Below, in pieces: positions 27,493 to 40,325 of a stretch of DNA of 64,000 nt. The stretch is from Vermamoeba vermiformis (Eukaryota > Tubulinea > Echinamoebida): contig JBEWZL010000149.1 of NCBI GenBank assembly GCA_045837725.1, positions 1 to 64,000 on the forward strand, written 5' to 3'. The notes below the pieces were generated by a model, which ran no database searches, was not told the DNA's origin, and worked only from the letters and a program-made list of their open reading frames with translations. Each line of letters opens with the position of its first letter. The stretch's first letter is position 1. The position numbers and the translations under genes are program-made.

Positions 27493-30400
27493 CTAGTTTT
27501 TGGCGTTCGTATTATTGGAGTTGTTATCACCCTCAATTACTGGCGTATTATTGTTCTTCACCTCAAGGTTACCGACACTGCCAGATCGCTTCAGCATTGC
27601 AGCAGACGACGATCGCACGAGTTGAGGCTTGTTGTCCTTTGTCATCACGACTGTGGTGTCTTCATTCACATCGTTGTTGCGAAGATACAATGCATGCTCA
27701 ATCGTGTTGCGAACAACGAAACGAACAATGGTGATTTGTTTTGTTTGTCCTTGTCTGTATGCACGACCGATGGCTTGTGACTCGATCGCCTGTGCCTCTT
27801 TCTTCGTGCCTGTCACGGGATCTGTAAAGAGACAAATTAGACATCCACTGTCAATTGATCATCTTCGTCATTGTTTACTCACCCATGAGAATGACATGCG
27901 TTGCTTCGACCAAGTTGGTTCCTGATGCAGCGTTCTTGAGCGACAACATGATCACTTTGACGTCCTCGTCTTTCTTGAAATTGGTCAATGCTTTTGTTCG
28001 CTTCCAGATATTTCTGCTCGATCGTCAATTAGAAAACTACTCAATCAACAAGACAGCGCCAAGTACTTGCCCTTCAACGAACACGTTGGGCACACCATAC
28101 TCTGTCAAGATTTGCGAAACATTTGTCAAGGTATTCTCAAACTGTAATATCTTAAGTAAGTAACATTGCTAGCAATATAACGGAGGCCGACTGACCTGAG
28201 AGAAGAAGATGACGCGACTGTCGGGCTTGCGTTCAAACAACTTCTTCAGATAGACAATCATTTGGACTAATTTGGTGCCATGCCGCTCAATGAGCTCAGC
28301 GTGTTCTTTTCGTACCTGTAACAAACCGCGTTAGACTGAAAATAGCAATGTGAAAGGAAACAAATACCCTGGAACCAGAAGGAGGCACTTTCAGAGCCAT
28401 TTCAAGGACCTTTTTGTGGTGCTCGAGAGTTGCCTTGGCTTCCACTAGTTCTTTTTTTCTATTCTCGAGCACTGTTAATGCAACTGCTTTTTTGAACGCA
28501 TCTTGCTCGGTATCGAAATATCTCTGCGCTCCTGCCAAAGCAGCGATTGCCTTGGGAACACCATGCTTCTCAGAGTACTCGAGGTCATTCTGATAAGAAG
28601 GAATAAGCGGCGCTAAACATAGTTTTTTCGACGTACTCTGCAATTGTTTATCAATGCGGCAAGTCTCGCATCAAGCGTCGAGGTTTGTAGCAAAGAGCCG
28701 CACATCCGAGATTGATCCTCTGAAAATTGCGTTAAATAAAAATAGGGATATTAGCATACTGTTTATGTACCTTCTTTACGTTCATTGGCATAGAGCACCT
28801 TCTCGATCTCGTCGAATTCAACCAGCACAAGATCCTCAACGTAATCTGGAATTTTGTATTCGCCTTGGACAGACGCCTAAACATGTTTTAAGAAAGAACA
28901 GATCAAATAAGCTTTAAGAGTAAATACCTTGGTGTGTCTCCAGTACAACTCGCGCAACATCAGATCCGTCATTAAGGTTCTAAGAAATCAATGTTATGCA
29001 CCCAATCAACTGCATTTGAGCGTTATTTGGACTTACTCTTGCTGTTGTGTGTACTGCTTGTAGCTGCTCTGCACGCCAATGAGTCGTTTCACGTACTTGA
29101 AGTGGTCGCTGCAAATGATTAGATCCGGTACTACTCGGTCACACTCGGTACTTACTGCGTCGGGAATGGGGTGCCAGTGACGTACCAAGCGAATCTGCTG
29201 AAGCACGTGCTGATAATGTAGTTGAAGTACGGCTTGGCCAAGTACTCGTGACCTTCATCGAGCACAATTCTGTGCCAGTAGAAATGTTCTAAAATAGGGC
29301 ACTTCTTCTTCATGCCTTGCTTGCTTCGCTTGGTCTCCTGCGTGAATACTTTAGTATCGTGATGAAGTTGGGCGAGACATGCTGCTGACCTTCAGACTTG
29401 ACTCGACCCATTCGGACCGCTCTGCCTCTTCGTGTTGACGAATGCTCGATCTTTTCTTCTCGCTCGACTCCAAGAAGAAATATTTGGGGTTTTCAAGGAG
29501 CTGGTACGAAGCAATGACGACGTCGTAATCTATAAAGTCTTGGTACGAAAACTTTTTCAGTTGTACGATGGTAGCTGCCACCGCTACTTTCAGCGTAGTT
29601 GCTTTGGTCAACTCGTCACTCCATTGCGTTACGAGATGATTCGGACATAAAACTGCACAACAAGTCAGACTTTCACGCCAAAATACACGAATCACTTACC
29701 CAATGTAGCACGAGAGGTTATCAAGGCACGGTGTTTGGGCAGTTTAATGGGAGGAGGACTCGCCAAGATCAATCCGACCACTATTCAGAAGTGAATAAGA
29801 CAAACCCATCATTGTAATTATTTGACAACTTACTCTCCAACGTCTTGCCAAGACCCATCTCGTCAGCTAGCACTGCACCCTTTGGCAGTGCAATATCAAC
29901 GTACTTTTCGAGGTCAGTGACGACATTCTTTCTCTGTTCTTGCAGGTCAAAGAGCAATTCAGTCTTGGCTCGTCTCCAAGGATACGCTGTGAAGTACGGA
30001 AGACCTGTGAAATACTGTTAGAAACAACCATTAATCGCTTCGCACTACTCACCGTCTTTGTTTTCTTCGATCGATTTCATCCAGGCAATTGCGTCAAGCT
30101 GATATTTGTACAACTTGATCTCGTCCTTGAACCCTTCAGGCTGTTGTTGTGCCGTGAGCGAGCGCTATTTGAAAGTGTTAAAATCCCGTGGCATATTTTG
30201 AAACGAACTTACTCGAGGAATGGAAGAGAATTTTGAAGAGCTAATGCTCGTCAGTCTTTGCAAGAAATCTGATTCCACCAACGGGTAGATCAGCTTCATG
30301 CCAGGAATGGCGGGCTTCTTATCCTTTTCGTGATAGCTGAACGGATCGTAACTGGCATCGAACTGCGCAATAAGTTCCTCCAACCTGCCAAATAACGGTT

Positions 30401-31472
30401 ACATTTTAATTTCAGAAGATCTATATGCATACCTTTTAATGTTGATCTCGATGTCGACAATCCACTGATCGTTTTCGGGCGTTGTATTTTTATAAGTATC
30501 ATAACCGCTGAGCTCTTTCACTTCTTCGGCAGTCGCTTTATGTATGCGGTAAGACCACAGCTCTGGATCAGAGTTCAATTGTACCCAGTCAATGGGCAGA
30601 TCTAAATGATGATTGAGTCGAACATTGGGGCGTTTCGGTTCGGCGTAGCGAACAACGAGGCCATCTTCATTGCGAAGCTCGAGTTTATCGTAGTATTTCG
30701 ACAAGGGAACTACAGTGACTGGTGCACCTGGATTTTCTTGCAAGAATTTGGATTTGTATTGTTGCAAAGTTGCAATCTTTTCATCAGCTGACAACGCCCC
30801 GCTTGCCATCATGAAACGTTGCCCTGTTGTGTCGAGTAATTTAGACGCGCCTCGTAAAAATTTAAACTTACCCTTGTAGTGATCGAAGTAAATGCTTGCA
30901 TCCTCCAGCAATACTATGGAATGAGCAAGATGCCAGCCCAATGATTGATCGTGCGTCAAACGAAGCCACTGACGACAAGTCAAGCCAACCGCGTGCAATT
31001 GCTTTCTTGTAAGACCAGTGAAGATTTGCAATACCAACTCGTCTGGAAGCGTGTACTCTTCTTCTCCCAAGGACTGGTAAGCACTGCTGTCCGCTGAGGC
31101 GAGGAGCTTATTGAGAGCTGTCACTTTAAGTTCGGACAAGTCGGTTTTTTTTCTAGGATTTAAAACTGCCCAATCATCCGCGTCTTCTGCGCTGTCGTCG
31201 TCATCGGCATAAGAGTCATCGTCGGCGTCGGCTGCTTTTTTCTTGGAATTATTTTTTGGCTCATCCGAGTCAGAAATATCTTCTTCGCTCTCTTCGCTTT
31301 CTCCTTTTTTCTTTTTTTTATTATTGGTCTTTTTTGGGACAGAAGAAGATTTTTTGGTGATTTTCTGCTTTTTCTTAGGTCGCTCTTCCTCTTCGTCCGA
31401 CGGATCGTCCTCTATTATCGCTACCTTGCGCTTTCTTGCTAATCTGTTAGATGTACGTGTATTTGTAAGCAT
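27493..31472 (-). CDS. F-box/SNF2-family ATPase, copy 1 of a tandem triplet
   Basis: The ATG is at 31,470-31,472 and the TAG at 27,493; about 17 exons. The N-terminus is basic/acidic and nuclear-type ('RPKKKQKITKKSSS'). An F-box follows at about 30,930-31,070 ('LPDELVLQIFTGLTRKQL', 'TCRQWLRLTHDQS'). Then come a middle domain shared by the three copies and an SNF2 ATPase: Walker A 'VLADEMGLGKTLE' (about 29,850), Walker B 'RIVLDEGHEYLA' (about 29,270), motif VI 'QAIGRAYRQGQTKQ' (about 27,760). A coiled coil (28,390-28,600) sits between the helicase lobes where Rad5/HLTF proteins carry a RING. Motif VI has Tyr where SNF2 proteins usually have His. Plants have F-box/SNF2 proteins of similar order. 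Likely role: ATP-driven chromatin or DNA-repair translocase tied to an SCF ligase. The stop is 42 bp from that of the convergent coronin-BTB gene. Confidence 0.88.
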
Positions 31473-31605
31473 AATGAGTTCCGTTGGCGACCTGTGGTGT
31501 TTTGATCTGAAAAGAAATTAAAGTGCCGTTCACTTCGGCGTAAAAAAAAGTGTCAAAACGGCCACAAAAAAAAACATGACACACAGCTTTTATTTAAACA
31601 ATTGG

Positions 31606-34600
31606 CTAATCTTCCATAATGTTGTTATTATTGTTCGGCAAAACGTTGGTATTATTCACTTCCTCCAATGGTCTCGCAAAACTGCCTGAGCGTTGCAACG
31701 TCGTGTTAGTAGCGACGAGTGAAGTCAAGCTAGCTGTTTTGACGAGTTGAGGCTTGTTGTCTTTTGTCATCACGACTGTGGTGTCTTCATTCACATCGTT
31801 GTTGCGAAGATACAATGCATGCTCAATCGTGTTGCGAACGACGAAACGAACAATGGTGATTTGTTTTGTCTGTCCTTGTCTGTGTGCACGACCAATGGCT
31901 TGTGACTCGATCGCTTGTGCTTCTTTCTTTGAACCTGTCACGGGATCTGGAAAGAATGATCAGCGTGGCGATCAAGCGTTGTGTTTAGCGGAAACTTACC
32001 CATGAGAATGACATGCGTTGCTTCAATCAAGTTCGTTCCCGAAGCTGCATTTCTCAACGACAACATGATCACCTTAATATCATCTTCGTTGCGGAAACTA
32101 GAGATGGCTTTGTTTCGCTTAAATACGTTTCTACGCGAGTTGCATTAGCATTCGTATGAAGAAGATTTTTATCATTTTCGCCTTACCCTTCTACGAAAAC
32201 ATTGTCTATGTTGTGCTCAGACAAAATAGCAGAGACGCTGTTCAAAGTGTCGTTGAACTACGGATGTGTTAGCAAGGAATTACGAGACCGATGATGTGTG
32301 CGTACCTGCGAGAAGAAGATGACCCTGCTCTTCGGCTTGTGCTCGAATAACTTGCGCAAGTAAACGATCATTTGAGAAAGTTTTGTTCCGTGTTGAGAAA
32401 TGAGATCCGTAAGATCCGTTTTGTTCTGGTGTCCCCGGTTAGTTCATTTAGATACCAAAGTGATTACCCTGTTTGATTTCGTACCTTGGTACCTCTCTTC
32501 TTGAATGGCACGACCTTCTTAGCCATTTCAAGCACCTTTTTATCGTGCGCGAGCTGTTGTTCAGCCTCGGCAAGTTGGTCCTCTTGCTTCTTGAGCACAC
32601 TTTGCGCTAAGCTCTTCTGCAAAGTATCATTCTCAGTCTCGTATCGACGCTTAGAAGCAGCAACAGCCTTCACCAAGTTAGGAATAGACTTCTTAAGGCC
32701 CGGAATGGACCCTTCCTTGCGTGTAATCAGCTGTGCTAATCTGTCGTCCAGGCCCATGTCATGCAGAATAGATCCGCAAATACGAGATTGGGCTCCTGTT
32801 TAAATGTGTTAGTCTATTGATGCAACAAGAGACGACGACCACTACCTTCATCGCGTGCATCAGCGTATAAAACACTCTCAATCTCGTCAAAGTCCATCAA
32901 AACCAAGTCTTCAACACACTCAGGGATTTGATACTCGCCCTTCACTGTCTCTTTCGTGTGTCTCCAGTACAACTCTCGCAACAGCAAGTCAGTCAACGTG
33001 CTCCTAATAGATGTTAGGACAGTTCTCTCACTCTAAACAACATTGTAGACGTACTGTTTTTGCTCTCCCCAAGCATGGCGATTGCCCCAATAGTCATTGT
33101 GTTTTACTGGATCTGGTGTTTCTAGACCAAGGAACTCTTTGACTCTCGTGAAAAGGAATCTGACGAATAAATTAAGTACACTTGCATTACTACACGCAGA
33201 GATACTTACAAACTCGGAAACGGTGTGCCAGTCACGTACCACGAGAACCTGCTTTGGTAGGTCCCAATGACGTATTTGAAATACGGTACGGCCAAGTACT
33301 CGTGACCTTCATCCAACACCAGTCGATACCAATAGAAATGTTCCAGAATGGGGCACGTCTTACCCAGTCCACCGTTTTTGCCTGATTTGATTGTCTGCCG
33401 TGCGTTAGTAGCAATAACAGTGCTTAATAACTTGCCTCAAGACTAGACTCCACCCAAGCTGTTCGTTCAAGTTCTTGCTTCTTTTTAACGTTGGTCTTCT
33501 TAGCGACATTAGAGCCGAGGAAGAAATAATTAGGGTTTTGTAACAGCTGATAGGACACAATGACGACATCGTAGTTCGTGAAGTCTTCGTACGAGAACTT
33601 TCTCAGTTGAACAATTGTCGTGACCACCGCAACCTTCAGGTCAGTCACTTTCGTTAACTCGTCACTCCATTGTTTTGCCAAGTGATTAGGACACAAAACT
33701 ACGAACGCAAAGTTAGTACTAGCAATAGCTCGTTGATTTAACAATACCTAACGTAGCGCGAGAGGTGAACAACGTGGGGTGTTCCAACATCTCAGCTGGG
33801 GCAGGGTTGGCAAGTACAAGACCGATCACTGCCAGGATTAGTCGCTGTTTAGATTATAGTAATAAGTAACAACTTACTTTCCATCGTCTTGCCGAGACCC
33901 ATCTCGTCAGCGAGCACACCTCCTTTAGGCTTTGCTACTTCGACGTATGCTTCGAGGTTAGTCACAATTTCTTTCTTGGCAACGTCAAAGATGAGTTCAG
34001 TCTTGGCTCGTCTCCAAGGATACGCTGTGAAGTATGGGAGACCTGTGCAAGTCAATGTGAGAACACACGACTTAAACTTGCTATCGGTGTCACTCACCAT
34101 CTTTGTTATCTTCTACGGACTTCATCCACGAGATTGCATCCAGCTGATATTTGTAAAGCTTGATCTCGTCCTTGAACCCTTCAGGCTGTTGTTGTGCCGT
34201 GAACGAGCGCTGTTTAAAGTCAGTACATGAAGTGGAAGTCTGTCTCGTCGTACCTTAGGAATAGATGACTGTTTTGTCGAGCTGATCGTGTTCAGTTTGT
34301 CAATGAAATCGTATTGCACGAGATGGTAGATGAAATTCATGCCCGGTACTTCTTTTTTGCTTTCAACCAGTTGTTCCAGTCTAACCAAAAACATTACATT
34401 AGTGACCGTTATATTTAACAAAATGAGTACCCACCTCTTCACATTGATTTCAATATCAACGATCCATCGTCGTATGTCTTTGTATGCATCCGAGTCAGAG
34501 TAAGACATGTCCCTGGCCTCGTCGTCGTCGAATATTCCAGAGTCTTTGACTTCTTGTTTCGTAGCCTCTCTGATACGATAGCCCCATAAATCCGTGTTGT

Positions 34601-35738
34601 TATTGAGTGCTGTCCAAGGTATGTTATTGATCGTGTAGCGATGGAACTTGTAAGAGTACGGCACGAACAGCTCTGCTAAAGCCACGACATCGTCTTTCTC
34701 ATCTTGAAGTTGCATCACTTCGCCATATTCACCGCCTTCACCATCATCGTTGTAATGGAAGTGCCACGCGTTGCGAGGTTTGTGGAAACGAATGGTGACA
34801 GGAGTGCCCTTGTGCTTCGCCATGAACTCTTTGCGAACCAAGATGTGCAGCTGGTCCTGCTCATCCCAGTCGTAGTTGCTTATCTCGTCGCGCTTCTCTT
34901 GAAACTCTGCATACAGACGTTAATCATCACGAAGAAATTATCATCAAAGGTAGAACGTACCATCAAGTTGAAGGTAATATTCAACATTCTCCATTAGAAC
35001 GGTAGAATAGGCGTTATGCCAGCCCAATGACTGATCGTTGCTCAATCGAAGCCATTGACGGCATGTCAAACCAACGCCATACAGATCTCGGCGTCGTAAG
35101 TTTGAAAATATTTGAAGAATTAACTCGTCAGGCAACGTGTATTCTTCATCCTCCAACCTGTGATTATACTTCGCTGCCTCTCTAGTTGAGGTCAATTTAC
35201 GCAATGCTGCTGCTTTTAGTTCGGCTGGATTTGGCTTGTCTTCGGTAGAAGTCTGGACATTTGTATTGTTTTTCTTTGCCGGCTCTGATTTTCTCTTGGG
35301 TGATATTATTTTAGGTGCCTTTTGCTTTGTTAAATAACTTGTTTTCTTTGGGCGCGGTTTTTTGACCTCGATCTCTTCCGAACTTTCTGAAACTGATATT
35401 GAACTGCTTGAACTCTCATCGTCGCTTTCTTCTACTACGATTTTCTTCGTTGCTCTGGCAGTTGCCTTTTTAGCAATTTGCCTTTTTGGCGGCTTTTTTG
35501 CTGCTGATTTTTTTAATTCTTGATCTGATTTTTCATCTTCGCTGCTACTGCTCTCCGACGACTCTGCCTTCTTTTTTGTAATTTTGGCGATAGTTTTCTT
35601 TGCTGGCGCTTTTTTTATGACTTTTTTTTCAATTTTTTGTTTTTTCTTTGGTCGATCTTCTTCTGACAGATCTTCAACTTCATCGGCTTTTCTTTTCTTG
35701 TTAGCCAATCTCGAAGATACTCTTGTTTTTGGAGGCAT
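31606..35738 (-). CDS. F-box/SNF2-family ATPase, copy 2 of the triplet
   Basis: The ATG is at 35,736-35,738 and the TAG at 31,606. It opens 'MPPKTRVSSRLANKKRK', followed by Lys/Ser/Glu-rich nuclear sequence. The F-box is at about 35,030-35,160 ('LPDELILQIFSNLRRRDL'). Walker A is 'VLADEMGLGKTME' (about 33,900), Walker B 'LVLDEGHEYLA' (about 33,300), motif VI 'QAIGRAHRQGQTKQ' (about 31,900), with the canonical His. The coiled coil between lobes (32,500-32,750) includes 'KRRYETENDTLQKSLAQSV'. The N-terminal low-complexity part is the least conserved among the three copies. The tail ends in an Asn-rich stretch. Spacing to copy 1 is 133 bp. Confidence 0.88.
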
Positions 35739-35844
35739 TTTGCAGCTCCTATGGTATCAGCCACAAGTTCGGAGAAAAAATGCAACGAAATTTTGAACAG
35801 CAATTTTAAATGACCGATGGTACAAGGTACCTGGTAAAATCAAA

Positions 35845-38800
35845 TCAAACATTAGTGTTGTTCGTCTGTTCTTCCGCGATATTGCCCAAACTAGTCGATC
35901 GTCTTAACGCCGCATTGCTTGCAACCAACGAAGTCAAACTGGATGTACGTACGAGCTGTGGTTTGTTGTCGGAGATAACAACTGTATTATCCTCGTTGAC
36001 ATCGTTGTTGCGAAGATACAATGCATGCTCAATCGTGTTGCGAACAACGAAACGAACAATGGTGATTTGTTTTGTTTGTCCTTGTCTGAATGCACGACCA
36101 ATGGCTTGTGACTCGATCGCTTGTGCTTCTTTCTTTGAACCTGTCACGGGATCTAAAGAACGTTAGCCACTCGCAGCCTTATAATATCATATAAGGTGTG
36201 TTACCCATTAATATGATGTGCGTCGCCTCTACCAAATTCGTTCCCGAAGCTGCATTCCTCAACGACAACATGATCACTTTAATCTCGTCCTCTTCTCTGA
36301 AACTCTTGATGGCACGAGTACGATTGTGGACATTACTGCATAAATGTTATTATTGATCAAAAAGGCAAATCTAATAAACTTACCCTTCCACAAATACATT
36401 ATCAATACCGTTCTCGTACAAAATGTCGGATACGGTGTTCAGAGTGTCAGTGAACTAATTAAGAATTAATGAATAAGAACGCCAATGCATTATTGATGGA
36501 CTTACTTGCGAGAAGAAGATAACGCGACTATTCGGCCTCTGAGCGAATAATTTTCTCAGATAAACGATCATTTGCGTCAATTTCGTTCCGTGCTTAACAA
36601 CCAGCTCCGCCAACTCGCCTTTTTTCTAAGAGTATTGTTTAATCCTGATACTTGCTAGTAAAAATGACTTACTGTACGGTCTTTAAAAGGAATAGTTTTT
36701 TCCAGGGCTGCCAAGACAAGTTTATCGTGCGCTAGTTGGTCTTCAGCCTCGGCAAGTTTTTTCTCTTTCTTTTTCCACAAATTTTGCGCGACGCCCTTCT
36801 CCAAGCCATTTCTCGTCGCTTCATAATCCTCCTTCGCCTTCGCAACTTCTTCCCTCAGACTGGGTATCCTCGCCTTGAGCGATGAGATAGAAGACTAACA
36901 AAAAAGGTCAGCGCTGACTGACAACAGTTGTTCAGTGGGCATAAGTCTTACTTTCTTCTTTTCGATTTCCCCCTTGCGTTTTTCGTCCAAGCTTTTCTTT
37001 TGAATCAACGAACCACAGAACTGTGACTTGGACTCTACGTGAATAAATGAATTAGAAACGCCATCACTCTTGCAGAGTCATCGTACCTTCATCGCGTGCA
37101 TCCGAGTACAAAGCTGACTCAATCTCGTCAAAGTCCATCAAAACCAAGTCCTCGACACATTCAGGGATTTGATACTCGCCCTTCACCGTCTCTTTCGTGT
37201 GTCTCCAGTATAACTCTCGCAGCATCAAGTCCGACAGGGCAGTTCTAAGTGCTGTTAGCACATCACGTAACAACATGGAAAACGTACTCTTGCTGTAAGC
37301 CGAAATTCCATCCAGTCATCATTATCTCGCCCTCCAAACTAATGCCTAAGAACTTGCGCACTCGCTTGTACATATCACTACCAGCTATATTAGTACAGTT
37401 TACAAGCGACGAACGTAACTTACATCTTTGGGAATGGAGTGCCCGTGACGTACCACGAGTACCGTGAAGAGAAGGCTGAAATTGTGTTCTCGTAAAATGG
37501 AACGGGCAAGACTTCATGACCTTCGTCCAGTACAATTCGGTGCCAATGAAAATGATCGATGATGGGCGACGAGCCTTTGGTCCAGTCCTTTTTCGTTTTG
37601 ATGCTCTACCCCTCGTTAGCAAAAGAGTACGTGCATTTGTTCGACTTACATCTAAGTACTGGGCCACCCAGGTAACTCTCTCGATCTCGCTGCCCTTCTT
37701 GACACTTTTGCTGGATGTAGCAGCACCGAGGTGAAAGTAGTTTTGATTTTGCAAGAATTGATACGACACGATCACCAAGTCACTATTTATGAAGTCTTCG
37801 TACGAGTATTTGCGATGTTGGGCGATAGTTGTTACGACAGCAACTTTGAGTTGAGGTGCTTTTGCTGCTTCAGCTTGCCATTGATGGGTCAAGTGACTCG
37901 GACATAGCACTACAAAACAACATTAGAATGACGGTAATTTAAACAGGTGAGCTTACCAAGAGTAGCCTTCGAGTTGATTAAATGAGCGTGTTCGGTAACG
38001 TCGGCAGGAGCAGGGTTAGAAAGGATTAAACCAACAACTGTGGTGGCGTTGCCGTTAGCTTACTTGCAATCAAACCATTGTCATACCTTCAAGAGTTTTT
38101 CCAAGACCCATTTCATCAGCCAATACGCCACCTTTGGGTTTGGCGATCTCAACGTACTTGATCAACTCTTTAGCTATGCGTTTATAATGTACGTCGAAAA
38201 TGAGATCAGTCTTCGCGATACGCCATGGGTAAGCATTAAAGTACGGCAAACCTGGTGGACTATAATCAGCCTTGGTTCCAGCACTATAAGGTATCGATTG
38301 GCCTTACCTTCCGTATTATCTTCAACAGATTTCATCCAGGCAATTGCGTCAAGCTGATATTTGTACAATTTGATTTCATCGTTGAATCCTTCAGGCTGTT
38401 GTTGCGCCGTAAATGTTTTCTATGCTGTTGTTAGATTCGAGCTCCTAGTAACGAAGCGAGTTACTTACGCGTGGAATAGAGGACTGTTTGGCTGAACTAA
38501 TCTGTTGAAGTTTGCGACAAAAATCAAGCTCTACGAGGGTATAAATAAACTTAATGCCCGGCACTGCCTTCTTAACTTGCACCAATTTTTCCAACCTGAT
38601 TTACACATTAATGAGATAATCACCATGACACATCTTACTTACACTTTGATATTAATTTCAATATCCAGGAACCAAAATCTCACATCATTATCCTCGTCAT
38701 CTTCATCGTCGTTGGGAATTTGAAATTCGCCTTCTTTGATTTGATTGATCGTACACGGTCGAATTCGGTAGTGCCACAGGTCAGGATTATTGTTGAGATC

Positions 38801-39862
38801 TTTGCACGGAGGGAGAAAGTTACCGAAATTGTATTGCATGTTTACGGTTGGCGGAAAAATATCTGCAAAGGCAACTACATCTCGGTTACTGTCGCGCAAT
38901 TTGATGAGACGCCCACACGTGTAACCCTCTTCGACACTGTCTTCAGGATTATCTTCCGCCCAACTGAGCCACCGCATATTTTTACTATAGTGGATCGTGA
39001 CAGGCTTGCCAGGGTGTTTTTTCATGTAAGAGTTGTAACAAGCCCGTTCCCATGCAGTCTGTTCTCCTTTCGTACGAAAATGATTATTTCTTCTTCCTCC
39101 CTTCTTTCGTTCAGGGTCTGTTTAGCGATAAAAATTAGTATGTTTTGCGATCTGAATTTGACCGTCAGTTGTGTTTGCTTCTGAGAAGGCAATCGTCCGA
39201 AAGTCAAAGTCAAAAAGTGAGCCGAAAGTGAGCTTACCTTCGTACGCAGAGTACGTATCCATTTTTTCTCGCAAAGTTAACGTGAGCGCAAGGTGCCAGC
39301 CAAGCGATTGATCATTGCTCAAGCGATACCACTGACGACACGCTAAAGCAACTGAATACATCTCACGTCTCTTCAAATACGATAATATCTGAAGAATCAA
39401 CTCGTCAGGTAGGGTATACTCTTCGTCTTCAAATCGTGTTGCTATTTGACGTTGCTCTTTGAGTGTTGTCAAGCGCTGCAGAGCTTTTTCTTTTTGAGCT
39501 AGATCTTCGGCAATTTTGATCGAGTCATCAGCAGTAACTGTATTCGTTACAATTTTAGACACTGCTACTTTTTTAGCTCGGCGTGAAGGGCGCCCTGAAT
39601 CAACTGTCGATGTTTGATCCATCAAATCATTTTCGGCGGTTGTTGCAACATTAGTGTCACTATTATTTTGTGATTTGATATCATTATTATTAACAACCGA
39701 CTTGCTAATTTTTGGCACTTTAGAATTTCTTTCTTTTTTTTCTGGTTCAATTTTCGCTTTCTTTTTAGGTCGATCTTCTTCCTGGTTGACTGGATCCTTC
39801 TCAATTTCCTCCGCCTTTCGCTTCTCGGCTAATCTGCCTGATACCCTCGTTTTGGGTGGCAT
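35845..39862 (-). CDS. F-box/SNF2-family ATPase, copy 3 of the triplet
   Basis: The ATG is at 39,860-39,862 and the TGA at 35,845. It opens 'MPPKTRVSGRLAEKRKA', most like copy 2. The F-box is at about 39,290-39,430 ('LPDELILQILSYLKRREM'). Walker A is 'LADEMGLGKTLE' (about 38,110), Walker B 'RIVLDEGHEVLP' (about 37,520), motif VI 'QAIGRAFRQGQTKQ' (about 36,110), with Phe in place of the usual His. The coiled coil in the insert region (36,700-36,890) is split by an extra intron compared with copy 1. The three genes share order, strand and most intron positions, so they come from unequal crossing-over of one ancestral gene. Confidence 0.88.
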
Positions 39863-40325
39863 TTCTGGTGGTCAACTGTAGTTCTTCGAAAAATGATCGT
39901 TTTTTATCAATGCAAAAAGGTTATTCGCGACAACGCCGTCTTTTCATCACAACTTATCGATGCATCACAACACACCGTGCATAATTTATACAAACTTTTG
40001 CAAATCTCAAATAACGAACGTTTACATCCATTCTTAGGGCGCAGAATGGGAATAATGGATCTAAAACTTGCCCGTTACTCGTTTGTTCGGTAAGGAAAAC
40101 TCCACGAAAGCATGCAGTGCTTAAATAACAAACGGCAATATTAAATCGAAGCAAAGCAAAGATTTATTTTGGAAATATCATTTGGATTTGAACTAAAAAT
40201 TCAATTTTTCTCTCGTGGTCCTCGCGGTTCGATACTATTTAATAAGTTTTATTTGCGACACATAATTATTTAAATTTTCGAACAATCGGATCAAGCACAA
40301 CTTACTTGACTCTAATCCGAAAACC
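39863..40325. other. divergent gap between the third SNF2 copy and the lipid phosphatase gene
   Basis: AT-rich, presumably two promoters. Open frames here are short and lack splice or composition support. No repeat was seen. Confidence 0.5.
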
